From Ottowia beijingensis (GTDB lineage Bacteria > Pseudomonadota > Gammaproteobacteria > Burkholderiales > Burkholderiaceae_C): a DNA stretch of 64,000 nucleotides. Each line of letters begins with the position of its first letter. Position 1 is the stretch's first letter. Below are positions 8,738-17,182 of this stretch, one piece after another. The stretch spans positions 3,038,001-3,102,000 of the forward strand of contig NZ_JACCKX010000001.1 in assembly GCF_013423955.1 (NCBI RefSeq), written 5' to 3'. The translations under genes and the position numbers were made by a program. The notes under the pieces were generated by a model. It searched no databases. It saw only the letters and a list, made by a program, of their open reading frames with translations, and had not been told where the DNA came from.

Positions 8738-9562
8738 TCAGGCTTTCAACTGGCGCAGGCCATCGGCCAGCAGCCACAGGGCGCGATTGAGGCGCACGCT
8801 TTGGTCGATGCCCTGCACGGGCCGGGTGGTCTGGCGGCGGCCATTCGCGGCGCGGGCGGACAGGCCGCCTTTGGTCAAGTTCTCCTGCGTGCGGTTGAAC
8901 ACGCTCCACAGGTCGCGGCGGTCGTCGTCGTGGCGGCGCGGCATCAGGATTTGCGATTCCGTGATGGGCGCGGGCTTGTCCTCGTCGTACTTCAACGCCA
9001 GCGCAGCGCGGGCGAACACTTCCGATTCCCCGGCGTCCAGCGTGATGGCGCGCATGGCATCGCGGGATTCATGCGCCCGGTCGAAGCCGTGCAGGACTTC
9101 GTAAGCGCCTTCGATCACATGCGCCGCCACGTCGCCCTTGTGCGGCACGCGCACGTCGGCCACGGTGTCGCCGCAGACAAGGCCATTGCTGCAAACGAAG
9201 CGGAACATCCCGGCCAGCATCTGATAGCTGCTGGTGCCGTCATGGGAGTTCAGCAGGATGATTTCGTTGGCCTCGCGGCCGTTGATCTGGCTGGAGTGGC
9301 GCAGCCGGATCATGTGCTTGGTGTAGTCGCGGCGGTCGTCGTTGCGCACGCGGGTTTGCGTCACCATGAAAGGCTCGAAGCCTTCCCCGCGCAGTTCTTG
9401 CAGCACGGTCGCGGTGGGGATGTAGCTGTACCGCTCGGAGCGGCTTTCGTGCGGCGCGTCCGCGAAGATGGACGGGGCCACGGCCCGGATTTGGTCGTCG
9501 GACAAGGGACGTTCCGAACGCAGCACCGGGGAACGGGAAGCGAAGCGGGATGCGAGTTGCAT
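8738..9562 (-). CDS. DUF932 domain-containing protein
   Basis: 274 residues from ATG 9562, chosen for the CAGGAG ribosome site 7 bases upstream and because MQLASRFASRSPVLRSERPL is the usual family start. Conserved stretches: SDDQIRAVAPSIFAD, KHMIRLRHSS, EIILLNSHDGTSSYQM and LAGMFRFVCSNGLVCGD. DUF932 proteins (phage/plasmid-like, with similarity to YfjQ) are of unknown function and are nearly always next to the ParB-like gene on ICEs, as here, 79 bases before its start. The pair is likely one transcript. Confidence 0.9.
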   Translation of the reverse strand: MQLASRFASRSPVLRSERPLSDDQIRAVAPSIFADAPHESRSERYSYIPTATVLQELRGEGFEPFMVTQTRVRNDDRRDYTKHMIRLRHSSQINGREANEIILLNSHDGTSSYQMLAGMFRFVCSNGLVCGDTVADVRVPHKGDVAAHVIEGAYEVLHGFDRAHESRDAMRAITLDAGESEVFARAALALKYDEDKPAPITESQILMPRRHDDDRRDLWSVFNRTQENLTKGGLSARAANGRRQTTRPVQGIDQSVRLNRALWLLADGLRQLKA

Positions 9563-9930
9563 GGCATTTCTCCTGACAAAGAAAAAGGGTTTGCTGTTCA
9601 CCGCACACCGGATTCCTAGATTCGGAAGCCCAGCCTTTCGGCTGTTCGGTGCGGTCGGCACGAGGAACCCGGTTGGCCCTGTTGCCACCGTCTTTCCTGA
9701 GTTCATCGCCCGCGACGGTCAGGAGCGCGCGGACGGGGGTCGTCAAGGAGGCAAGCGCAGGGTTGGTGCGGCCCGCAGCGAAGCGAGGACACGGCCCTGC
9801 GCGCCTTGACGGCACACGGCCGCGGGCTACAGTCGCGGACAAGGTGATGGAGTCAGGGAAGACGGCTGGACAAGGCAACGGCCTTCCCCACACGCCGACC
9901 GCACGGCAAGCGAAGCGCGCAGGCCCGGAT
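9563..9930. repeat. intergenic repeat-rich spacer left of the IS
   Basis: The promoter side of the DUF932 gene, without a supportable gene. From about 9,735 it resembles the element's intergenic repeat (CAAGCGCAGGGTTGGTGCGG, GAAGCGAGGACACGGCC, CGCCTTGACGGCACACGGCC) and ends in AAGCGCGCAGGCCCGGAT, where the IS is inserted. The matching right half of that repeat resumes at 11,566. Confidence 0.5.
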
Positions 9931-11565
9931 CTAGCCCGGATATTTCACCGTAGTAGAGCCACAAACGAGTACGGCATTGCCCTTGTGTGCCCGAAAATCC
10001 AGGTGTCGAATCTTGATCAACGAGCGGGCAATGCCGAAGCCAAACTGTACCGAAGAAATTGACGTTGGGAGCATGGACTTTGGCCGGTTGGGCCGGCGCG
10101 TGGTGCAGGGGTGTTTTGACGGCGGCAGCATGACCAGCGATGGTGGCGTGATGCTGCTTGGCCAGGTCGATCGCAAGCTGGGCTTGATGGATGCGGCGGC
10201 GCGCTGCATCGCCGATCCGCGCAATCCGCTACTGATCACGCACGACGTGCGCGACATGTTGCGCCAGCGGGTGTACGGCCTGGCGCTGGGCTGGGAAGAC
10301 CTCAACGACCACGGTGCTCTGCGCTGTGACGTGGCTGTGCAGACGGCTGTTGGCGTGGACCACGAGATTGCCAGCGCGCCCACGCTTTGCCGACTGGAGA
10401 AATGGGCCGACCGTGCCACGGCGTGGCGGCTGCACGAGGTGTTGGTCAATCAGTTCATCGCCAGCTTCGAGAGCGCGCCCGAAGAGTTGGTGCTGGACTT
10501 TGATGCCACCGACAACCCGTTGCACGGCCAGCAGGAGGCACGCTTCTTCCATGGTTACTACGACAGCTACTGCTACCTGCCCCTGTACGTGTTCTGCGGC
10601 CAGCAACTGCTGTGCGCCTACTTGAGGCCCAGCAACATCGATGCGGCGCAGCACGCTGGGGCCATCCTCAAGCTGCTGGTGCGCAGACTGCGCCAGAGTT
10701 GGCCGCAGGTGCGCATCGTGTTTCGGGCCGACTCCGGGTTCTGCCGCCAACGCATCCTGAACTGGTGCGAGCGCGCCGGCGTGCACTACATCGTGGGTCT
10801 GGCGCGCAATGCACGGCTGCAGGCGCGCGTGGCGTTTGCCGAACTCTCAATGAAAGACGAATACGAGCGCAGCGGGGCCAAACAGCGCATGGTCGATGAA
10901 TTCGACTACGCCGCACAGAGCTGGCCGCACGAGCGGCGCGTGATCACGCGGCTTGAATGGGGCGCGCAAGGCTGCAACCCGCGCTTCATCGTGACAAACC
11001 TTGCCGGTGATCCCCAGGCGCTGTACGACGGCGTGTACTGCCAGCGCGGCGAGGCGGAGAACCGGATCAAGGAAGCGCAGGTAGGGCTGTTCGCCACGCG
11101 CACGAGCTGCCATGTGCTGCGCTCCAACCAACTGCGCATGCTGCTGGCCGCGCTGGGCTACGTGCTGGTAGAGAGGCTGCGCGCGTTGGCGTTGCAGGGC
11201 ACAGAGCTGGCCACGGCGCAGATCGACACGCTGCGCATCAAGCTGCTCAAGGTGGCGGCAGTGGTGACGCGCAACACGCGGCGCATCCGCCTGTACCTGG
11301 CCTCCAACTGGCCCAGTGCGCAGACCTTCGCGCACGCCATGAGCCAGCTGCGCTCACCCTGAACACACCAGCAGCGCCTGGCCGGCGCGATGACACAAAA
11401 ACGGCCCGCAACCCAAGCCGGGGTGGGGGTCAGTGCGACGGCATTGCGCATGCCGACCATCACACCCATGGCTGCGGCCAACATCGTGGCCTTGCTCGCT
11501 CAAATCCGCGCCGCGATGCCCCGCTGCGCACGCCGTTGGCTACATGCGTGAAATATCCGGGCTAG
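9931..11565 (+). mobile_element. IS1380-family insertion sequence
   Basis: About 1,635 bp bounded by an 18-bp perfect terminal inverted repeat: CTAGCCCGGATATTTCAC at 9,931-9,948 and its reverse complement at 11,548-11,565. It encodes one intact transposase. Size, terminal sequence and transposase all fit IS1380. A clear 4-bp target duplication is not visible (GGAT on the left, GAAT on the right), which may reflect a base error or an older event. It interrupts a copy of the element's intergenic repeat. Confidence 0.88.
10031..11362 (+). CDS. IS1380-family DDE transposase
   Basis: 443 residues from ATG 10031; an in-frame start at 9,977 also exists. Catalytic triad in context: LVLDFDATDNPLHG (first D, about residue 155), VRIVFRADSGFCR (second D, about 235) and YCQRGEAENRIKE (E, about 341). 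SDGGVMLLGQVDRKLGL near the N-terminus and the AEVNR-like C-terminal helices are typical of the family. RNase H-fold DDE enzyme, cut-and-paste. The frame is uninterrupted, so the element may still move. It is the only gene in the IS. Confidence 0.93.
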   Translation: MPKPNCTEEIDVGSMDFGRLGRRVVQGCFDGGSMTSDGGVMLLGQVDRKLGLMDAAARCIADPRNPLLITHDVRDMLRQRVYGLALGWEDLNDHGALRCDVAVQTAVGVDHEIASAPTLCRLEKWADRATAWRLHEVLVNQFIASFESAPEELVLDFDATDNPLHGQQEARFFHGYYDSYCYLPLYVFCGQQLLCAYLRPSNIDAAQHAGAILKLLVRRLRQSWPQVRIVFRADSGFCRQRILNWCERAGVHYIVGLARNARLQARVAFAELSMKDEYERSGAKQRMVDEFDYAAQSWPHERRVITRLEWGAQGCNPRFIVTNLAGDPQALYDGVYCQRGEAENRIKEAQVGLFATRTSCHVLRSNQLRMLLAALGYVLVERLRALALQGTELATAQIDTLRIKLLKVAAVVTRNTRRIRLYLASNWPSAQTFAHAMSQLRSP

Positions 11566-11899
11566 GAATCCGGGCCTGAGGCGTCAGCCGAGCGGAGCGA
11601 GGAACGATGGAAGCCCGGAAGGGGCGAGACGCCGCAGGCGGCTCGATGCGCAGCGCGCACGACAGCGCGACCGGCCATGTTTCTTGGCCGGGGACGCACA
11701 GCATTCAATGCTCGATGCACAAGCTCATGCGTCAGTCATGGGGAAACAGGTTCGACAACGACTGCTGTGGTCTGGCCGATCCGGCGCAGCCGGTTCGGCG
11801 GTCTTTGAGGGCGCCAAGCACCGCGCGGCGGGGATAGCCCGCAGGGCTTTCCCTGGAGGCAAGCGAAGCGCGCAGCGCCCCACAAGGGGCGCGTAGGCA
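11566..11899. repeat. intergenic repeat of the element (copy right of the IS)
   Basis: Starts with CGGGCCTGAGGCGTCAGCCG, the continuation of the repeat cut by the IS, and continues to GGGATAGCCCGCAGGGCTTT near 11,833 and GGAGGCAAGCGAAGCGCGCA, matching 5,846-5,890. No gene seen. Confidence 0.55.
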
Positions 11900-12178
11900 T
11901 CACGCCGAGTCGTCAGGGCGCAGGCTGGATTCCGATACCGGCATCCACGGCGATGACGAGTCCAGCAGGTAGCGCGCACCACGCGCGTACAGACCCGACA
12001 GCCCGGTGGGCTGGTAGAACCCGGTGACGCGGCGCCGGAACTGCGCGCCAAACTCGTTGGTGTAGATCACCGCGTCGCCGATCTTGAAGCGCAGGGGCTG
12101 GCCGTTCTCCGGCGCGAACGGCTTGAGCGCATCGTGCTGCGCAGTGATTTCGATGATGTAGTCGTGATGGCTGCTCAT
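11900..12178 (-). CDS. conserved ICE-associated hypothetical protein
   Basis: 92 residues from ATG 12178, with AGGAGATCAATGCC just upstream. Sequence begins MSSHHDYIIEITAQHDALKP; the middle FKIGDAVIYTNEFGAQFRRR and VTGFYQPTGLSGLYARGARY read like a small beta-barrel. I do not recognise a named family. It lies 65 bases after the second DUF2958 gene on the same strand and is likely co-transcribed. A real gene on composition and ribosome site, with function unknown. Confidence 0.75.
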   Translation of the reverse strand: MSSHHDYIIEITAQHDALKPFAPENGQPLRFKIGDAVIYTNEFGAQFRRRVTGFYQPTGLSGLYARGARYLLDSSSPWMPVSESSLRPDDSA

Positions 12179-12243
12179 GGCATTGATCTCCTGCGAAGGT
12201 TGGAAAAGCGCAAGGAGCGCCTTGCGGCGCTCCGAGGGCCGGC

Positions 12244-12593
12244 TCAGACAGCGATCCGCCCGGCCAGCCGCGCATCGCGCGCGTAGGCGCTCAACCGCTT
12301 CTCGGCGCGGAAAGACAGGTCGCGCTCGATCGGCAGGCCCAGCCCGCCGCGCACCGTCGCCAGCTCGCCCAGGCTGACCCAGGCGATTTCTGGCGCACCC
12401 AGGCCCAGGTCACAAAGACCAAAGGCGTGGTCGTGGTCATCGGGATCAATCTCGGTCAGCAGCCAGGTCGCGCCGGCGTCCGGCGTAAACAGCTTGACCA
12501 CGGGTGCCGGATCGAAGTCCGGGTTCTCCAGGATTCGCGGCCGTTGGCCAGCAGCACGATGCGCTGCTCGTCAGTGATGAGTGCGTTGTTCAC
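12244..12593 (-). CDS. DUF2958 domain-containing protein (copy 2, apparent frameshift)
   Basis: GTG 12593 follows CAGGAG at good spacing and gives NNALITDEQRIVLLANGRES. One base is missing near 12,530, after which ENPDFDPAPVVKLFTPDAGA continues in the next frame to the stop at 12,244. Repaired length 116 residues, equal to copy 1 at 1,396-1,746. Shared motifs: LLANG, PVVxLFTPDA, TWLL, DLGLG and ERDLSFRAEKRLSAYARDA at the C-terminus. Function unknown; an ICE/plasmid marker family. Confidence 0.8.
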
Positions 12594-12633
12594 GGTGAAC
12601 TCCTGAAAGGATGCCGGGCGGTATTGCCCGACC

Positions 12634-12865
12634 CTTCCGGGGCACGGCGCAGCGCAAGCAGTCAGGGGTCAACGACGGCCGCCAGGACGCAAGCGCCATC
12701 GGCGCGCAGCCCTTGACGGCGAGAACGCCGTGGCACGATGAAGGAACAGCAAGACCGCCTCTCTCGCACCTCCACGCACCCCGGTTTTCGGCAAGTGCGC
12801 AGCACGCGCAGGCCCGCGAGGGCCGGAGTCGCGCGGCCGGGCGCAGCAAAGGGGGCCGAAGCCCC
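12634..12865. repeat. intergenic repeat of the element (copy A)
   Basis: Paired with 13,421-13,640. Both contain, in order, CACGGCGCAGCGCAAGCAGT, CAGGGGTC, GACGGCCGCCAGGACGCAAG, CGC, CCTTGACGGCGAGAACGCCG, GAACAGCAAGACCGCC and a GCGCAGGCC..GAG.GGGCCGGAG tail. The identity is far higher than between the flanking genes. The repeat lies directly upstream of the DUF2958 copy 2 gene. Confidence 0.8.
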
Positions 12866-12871
12866 CAAGGG

Positions 12872-13377
12872 TCAAAGCAGGCCGCGCTCGGCGAATGACG
12901 TGGTACGGCTTCCCGCGACGATGACGTGATCCAGCGTGCGAACGTCCACCAGCGCCAGCCCCTGCCGAAGCTGCGCGGTCATCGCCTTGTCGGCCGCGCT
13001 CGGCTCGGGGTTCCCACTCGGATGGTTGTGCGAAACGATGACCGCCGCCGCATTGAGCCGCAGCGCCAGCTTCACCACCTCGCGCGGATGCACCTCGGCC
13101 GCGTCGATCGTGCCGTGGAACATCTCCACGTAGTCGATCAGCCGATGGCGCGTGTCGAGGAACAGCACCGCGAAGACTTCGTGCTCGAAGCCGGCCAGCT
13201 TGGCGCGCAGGTAGTCCTTGACCACAACTGGCGAAGTGAACTCGGCGCCGCGCTGCATCTTCTGTTCGATGACCTGGCGCGCGGCTTCCAGAATCTGGTC
13301 GGCGTCCGCCGGCCGATAGCGCCCACGGCCATCGCGCACCATCAGCGGAGTATCGAGAGAGAGGAAAGTTGCGACAT
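12872..13377 (-). CDS. radC: RadC-like JAB/MPN-domain protein (apparent frameshift near the start)
   Basis: ATG 13377 gives MSQL, then one base is missing in the T run at about 13,365-13,367, after which FLSLDTPLMVRDGRGRYRPA continues to 12,872. Repaired length 168 residues, the size of the short mobile-element RadC proteins. JAMM motif: HGTIDAAEVHPREVV, then VSHNHPSGNPEPSAADK, whose H-x-H-P-S-G...D residues are the zinc site. RadC of this type is common on ICEs and plasmids. The old DNA-repair assignment is not well supported and the substrate is unknown. It is flanked on both sides by copies of the intergenic repeat. Confidence 0.88.
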
Positions 13378-13420
13378 GATCGTGCTCCGGTTGCTCGGGC
13401 GGAATTGCCCGGAACCGGCG

Positions 13421-13700
13421 CCAGCACGGCGCAGCGCAAGCAGTCAGGGGTCGCAGACGGCCGCCAGGACGCAAGCGCGCATGGCGCGCGCCGCCCTTGA
13501 CGGCGAGAACGCCGTGATACGGTGAAGGGAACAGCAAGACCGCCCACACCCGCCCACTGCACACAGTCGGCTTTTGGGGCAAGCGGAGCGCGCAGGCCGA
13601 GAGGGCCGGAGGCGTCAGGGTCAAAGCCGAATGGCCGCGATTCGGCACGAAGCGCGGGGCGCAGCCCGCGAACCCGACGGCGGCACGCCGGGACGCCCGG
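13421..13700. repeat. intergenic repeat of the element (copy B)
   Basis: Second full copy of the repeat at 12,634-12,865, upstream of radC. Its right part (GCGCAGGCCGAGAGGGCCGG, GAGGCGTCAGGGTCAAAGCC, GAATGGCC) also matches the IS flanks (9,915-9,930 and 11,571-11,590) and 5,890-5,960. Confidence 0.8.
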
Positions 13701-14863
13701 CTATTGCGGCAGCTTCTTGAGCTGCTTCGCCGCACGCGACTCCAGCAGTCGCCGCGTGGTTTCCAGCTCCTTCTGCAACAGTTCGGCATCCGGCAGCACG
13801 GTACGGTAGTTCGCCGCCATCACCTTCGTCGGCAAGCCCTCCAAGGCATACCGCGCCAGCGCGTGGCCCTTGTCGGCGCAGAGGATCAAACCCACGGGCG
13901 GGTTTTCGTCGGGATACGCCCAATGCTCCTTGGCGTAGTTGCAATACATGTGCATCTGGCCCACGTCCGCATGGGTCAGGCTGCCCAGCTTCAAGTCGAT
14001 GATGACCAGGCAGCGCAGCCGCCGGTGGAAGAACAGCAGATCCACCCGATACCACGTCTGGTCGATGCGCAAGCGCCGCTGCCGACCGACGAAGGTGAAC
14101 CCTTCGCCCAGCTCCAGCAGAAAATCCTCCAGCCGCTGGATCAGGGCTGCTTCCAGATCGGATTCCGAATACTCGTCCTTGAGGTTCAGGAACTCCAGCA
14201 CATACGGGTCTTTGATCGCATCGTCCGGCCTGACGGCATCCTCCGGCCTAGGCGCAGCGCCCTTGACCAGCATCGCCGCCTTGTCCTTCGACAAAGCGGT
14301 GCGCTCGTAGAACTGGCTGCCGATCTGCCGGTCAAGCTGGCGCACGCTCCAGCCGCCGCGCAGCGCCTCGGCCTCGTAGAAGCGGCGGGCGTGCTCGTCC
14401 TTGACCGACAGCAGCCGCACGTAGGCCGACCACGGCAGCGTGAACACCTGCGCCAGCTCGCCCAAGGCCAATTTCCGAGACACTGTCTCGGATTTCTCGG
14501 CAGGCAGCCCGTCGCCCGATTTCCGAGACAGTGCCTCGGAAATCACCGGCCGGGGATAGGCGGCGAAGAACCGCCGCATGTTCTCCAGGTTGTCCGGGCT
14601 GAACCCGCGCCCGAAGCGCGCGGTCAGGTCGGCGGACAGCCGGGCAATCAACTGTTCGCCGTACCCTGCGCGCCGTTTGCCCTGTTGCTCGGCCTCCACG
14701 ATGCGGCGACCAATCTCCCAATAGCTGGCCGTCATCAGCGCATTGACGCTGCGCGCCGCCGCCTGGCGGGCGGCATCGAGCAGTTCCACGATGCCGCCGT
14801 GGATGCCGGCGTAGCCGGCAGGCACGGCAGCGCCTTTACTGCTTTGGGCGTCCGGGCGCTCAT
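13701..14863 (-). CDS. YhcG/DUF1016 family protein with PD-(D/E)XK nuclease domain (apparent frameshift near the start)
   Basis: ATG 14863 overlaps the integrase stop (ATGA), which fixes the start. One base is missing in the TTT at about 14,834. Repaired length 387 residues. N-terminal DUF1016_N helices: LMTASYWEIGRRIVEAEQQG, then ARFGRGFSPDNLENMRRFF and PWSAYVRLLSVKDEHARRFY. C-terminal nuclease-like domain: ALIQRLEDFLLELGEGFTFV, then RVDLLFFHRRLRCLVIIDLK (D...x-I-D-L-K active-site pattern) and GLILCADKGHALARYAL. These proteins are frequent on mobile elements and thought to act in DNA restriction or repair. Translationally coupled to the integrase. Confidence 0.88.
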
Positions 14864-16061
14864 GCCGTGGCCTCCTGGGGCTGGCGTTGCCGCGCCTTCG
14901 TGATGGTCTGGCGCCGGGTCGCCACCAGCTCGGCCGCCTGGCGCACAGGATCGTCCTCGGTGTGGACATAGCGCATGAACATCGCCACGGTCTTGTGCGC
15001 TGTCAGCGCCATGCCGACCTTGAGCGGCACGCCCGAATTGGCAATGTCCGTCGCCGAGCGGTGGCGGATGCCGTGGGTGCCGACCTTCGGCACACCGGCA
15101 CGGTCAGAGATGCGCCGCCACGCCTGATAGTAGGAGTGGGGGCTTAGCGGCTTCTTGTGATCGAGGATCGCAGGGCAAACGTAGGGCGAATCGCCATAGT
15201 GGGGGCGCTCTCCAACAGGCGGCGAGCCTCGGCGCTCAGGGGCTTGGACATATCGCCGGTCTTGCTGTCCGGCCAGACCACCCGGCCGTTGGGCAGGTCG
15301 AGCCAATCCCATTGCAACAGCAGGATTTCCGACATGCGCGCCGCGAACTCGAATTGCAGCCGGACGGCCAGCAGGTGGATGGGATGTTCTAAGCCCTCGG
15401 CCTCGGCCTTCTCCAGATAGGCGAACAGCTTGGTCATCTGGTCGTCGGTAATGAGCCGGGTCGAACCCTTTTCCGGGTACTTGGGCACATGGCGGCAGGG
15501 ATTGGGCCATCGGGCCGGTAGCCCCACAGTTCGGCCAGGTTGAACATCTTTCGGACGAGCGACAGCACGCGGTTGGCCTGGGTGGGCGACTTCTCCATGC
15601 GCTTCATCAGCGCAGTGATGTCGTTGCGCGTGACCTCATGAACCTTCTTGCTGCCGAAGGCTGGGATGACGAAGCTGTCGATCTGGTACTGGTAGCCGGC
15701 CTGCGTGCTGGGCTTGTTGTGCGGCTTGGAGTGATCGTCCACGAACCGGCCGCACAGCTCCTGACCGTCGGCGCCTTGCGGGCCTCGGCCTTGTCGAGTC
15801 CGGGGTCGCCCCCGCGCCGGACTTCGGCCAGCCAGTCTTGTGCCAGCGACCGGGCCTGTTCGACCGTCAGCTCGCCGAACTGGCCGATTGCCGGCTTGCG
15901 CCGCACGCCGGAGTTCGTGCGGTACTGAACCATAAAGACCTTGCGCCCGGTTGGTGTAACCTTGCACAAGAAGCCCGGAACGAGCGTATCCCGGAGTTCC
16001 ACGTCGCAGGTTTGCGCCTGCGCCGTGTCAACGACGGACTTGGTGAGTTGATTTTCGCCAT
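14860..16061 (-). CDS. int: tyrosine-recombinase integrase (four apparent frameshifts)
   Basis: Four missing bases, near 16,052 (T4), 15,768, 15,509 (GGG) and 15,201-15,205 (G5), split it. Repaired, it is about 401 residues: MAKNQLTKSVV, a DUF4102-like arm-binding domain (VELRDTLVPGFLCKVTPTGR, KVFMVQYRTNSGVRRKPAIG), a core-binding domain (VIPAFGSKKVHEVTRNDITA) and the catalytic domain. Catalytic residues: R in FAARMSEILLLQWDW, H-x-x-R in THGIRHRSA and Y in FMRYVHTEDD. It is the gene nearest the tRNA-Leu fragment, as expected for the integrase of a tRNA-targeting element, with the stop overlapping the DUF1016 start. If the breaks are real, the element is immobile. I think they are sequencing errors. 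Confidence 0.88.
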
Positions 16062-16236
16062 GAGGTGCTCCTGATAGGCCCCGATTCCAGGGGCCGGCTA
16101 GGAGCCAGGCGGAAGGGAACCGGGGCGGTTTGCATCGCGCACCGGGATATGATCGAAGGCATTGGCCTGGGGAAAACCTGCTACAGCAAGCCTCATCCAA
16201 GCCCATCGGTAGCCCGGTGCGGATGCCATGCTCTGG

Positions 16237-16297
16237 CTTAAAATCCGCCGCTTTCCCGAAAGGGAGCGTGCCGGTTCGACCCCGGCCCGGGGCACCA
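16237..16297 (+). other. tRNA-Leu(UAA) 3' fragment, candidate attachment site
   Basis: Reads from the anticodon loop (CTTAAAATCCGCCG) through a long variable arm (TCCCGAAAGGGA hairpin), a perfect T arm (GCCGG-TTCGACC-CCGGC) and an acceptor 3' strand to CCA. The 5' side does not fold: the bases before 16,237 cannot form the anticodon stem with CCGCC, and no proper D arm or acceptor 5' strand is present. Such a fragment next to an integrase is what insertion into a tRNA 3' end leaves at the far junction. The intact tRNA-Leu would then lie beyond the left edge. Alternatively this is a badly sequenced whole gene. Confidence 0.7.
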
Positions 16298-16320
16298 CTC
16301 GCACACGACAGGACAACGCC

Positions 16321-16974
16321 ATGAGTCGCGACGACGCACCTTTCGAGATTCACGTGCATGGCGACGTGAAATTGCGCACCGACGTGGGCTTCGACGCCCT
16401 GCAGGATGCCCTCAAACCCCTGTGGAAATATGCTGGCGCCCGCTCGCTGGCCGATGGCGCCGCCAGCCTGTACGAGGACGAGCCCGGCATCCGCTTCGAT
16501 CCGCAGCAGCACCTGCTGCAGATGTGCTGGACGCTGCAGGGCGAGGACGACTTCCGCCATCAACTCGACGACCTCTGCATGAACCTCAACGAACTGTCGG
16601 CCGCGGGCTCGCAGATCGAGGTCACCTTCTACGACGCCGATTACGACGAGGACGATGAAGACGAGGGCCGCGAGGCGCGCGACGACTTCGTGCTGCTGTT
16701 CGTCGGCCCGACGCCCGAGGCCATCATGCAGGCACAGCGCGACCTGCTGGTCGAAGACGTGGTGGCGCTGATGGAGCGCCACTTCGACGGCGCCGAGCTG
16801 GGCGGCGTGGTGTCGGAGATCGACAAGCTGTTCCAGGGCCGCTATTCGGCGCTGACCAGCTCGCTGGAACTGGGCAAGCCGCCGCGCGGCCGGGCAGCGG
16901 CGCGCCGGGCCACGGCGGTGGCCGCCGCCCGCGTCATCTGCACTGACCGCTTTATGACCGCCTGCGGCGCATGA
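16321..16974 (+). CDS. DUF6806-like conserved protein
   Basis: 217 residues from ATG 16321. Begins MSRDDAPFEIHVHGDVKLRT, continues GFDALQDALKPLWKYAGARS, has an acidic DADYDEDDEDEG stretch (about residues 108-120) and a DDFVLLFVGPTPEAIMQAQR segment. It resembles a conserved betaproteobacterial family of unknown function (DUF6806, by memory of sequence). The last 40 residues are Arg/Ala-rich and may be out of frame. It is the first chromosomal gene beyond the element boundary, 24 bases after the tRNA fragment. Confidence 0.65.
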   Translation: MSRDDAPFEIHVHGDVKLRTDVGFDALQDALKPLWKYAGARSLADGAASLYEDEPGIRFDPQQHLLQMCWTLQGEDDFRHQLDDLCMNLNELSAAGSQIEVTFYDADYDEDDEDEGREARDDFVLLFVGPTPEAIMQAQRDLLVEDVVALMERHFDGAELGGVVSEIDKLFQGRYSALTSSLELGKPPRGRAAARRATAVAAARVICTDRFMTACGA

Positions 16975-17182
16975 TTTCGGCTCCGCCTCCAATGACGAAA
17001 TGATGAATGATCGCGCCTGCTGCGCGTGACCGGTGCATCGCGGTTATTCGTCATGGCGCGAAGCGCCGTCATTGAAGGGCCGCCAGGCTGAAGTCATGCG
17101 CCGCAGGCGCGTCATCAGTTCACACCGCCTTGTTATGCTGCACCCCGACCGGCCGCCACGTTGGCCGGCGGGAGTGGTTTGC

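Noticed and set aside
16212..16297. Complete tRNA-Leu gene
   Set aside because: Only the part from the anticodon loop onward folds. The D arm and 5' acceptor strand do not pair, so I call a 3' fragment.
16978..17085. Inverted repeat before the MFS gene (CAATGACG ... CGTCATTG)
   Set aside because: Arms of only about 8 bases at about 90-base spacing with irregular pairing. Too weak to call an operator or element.
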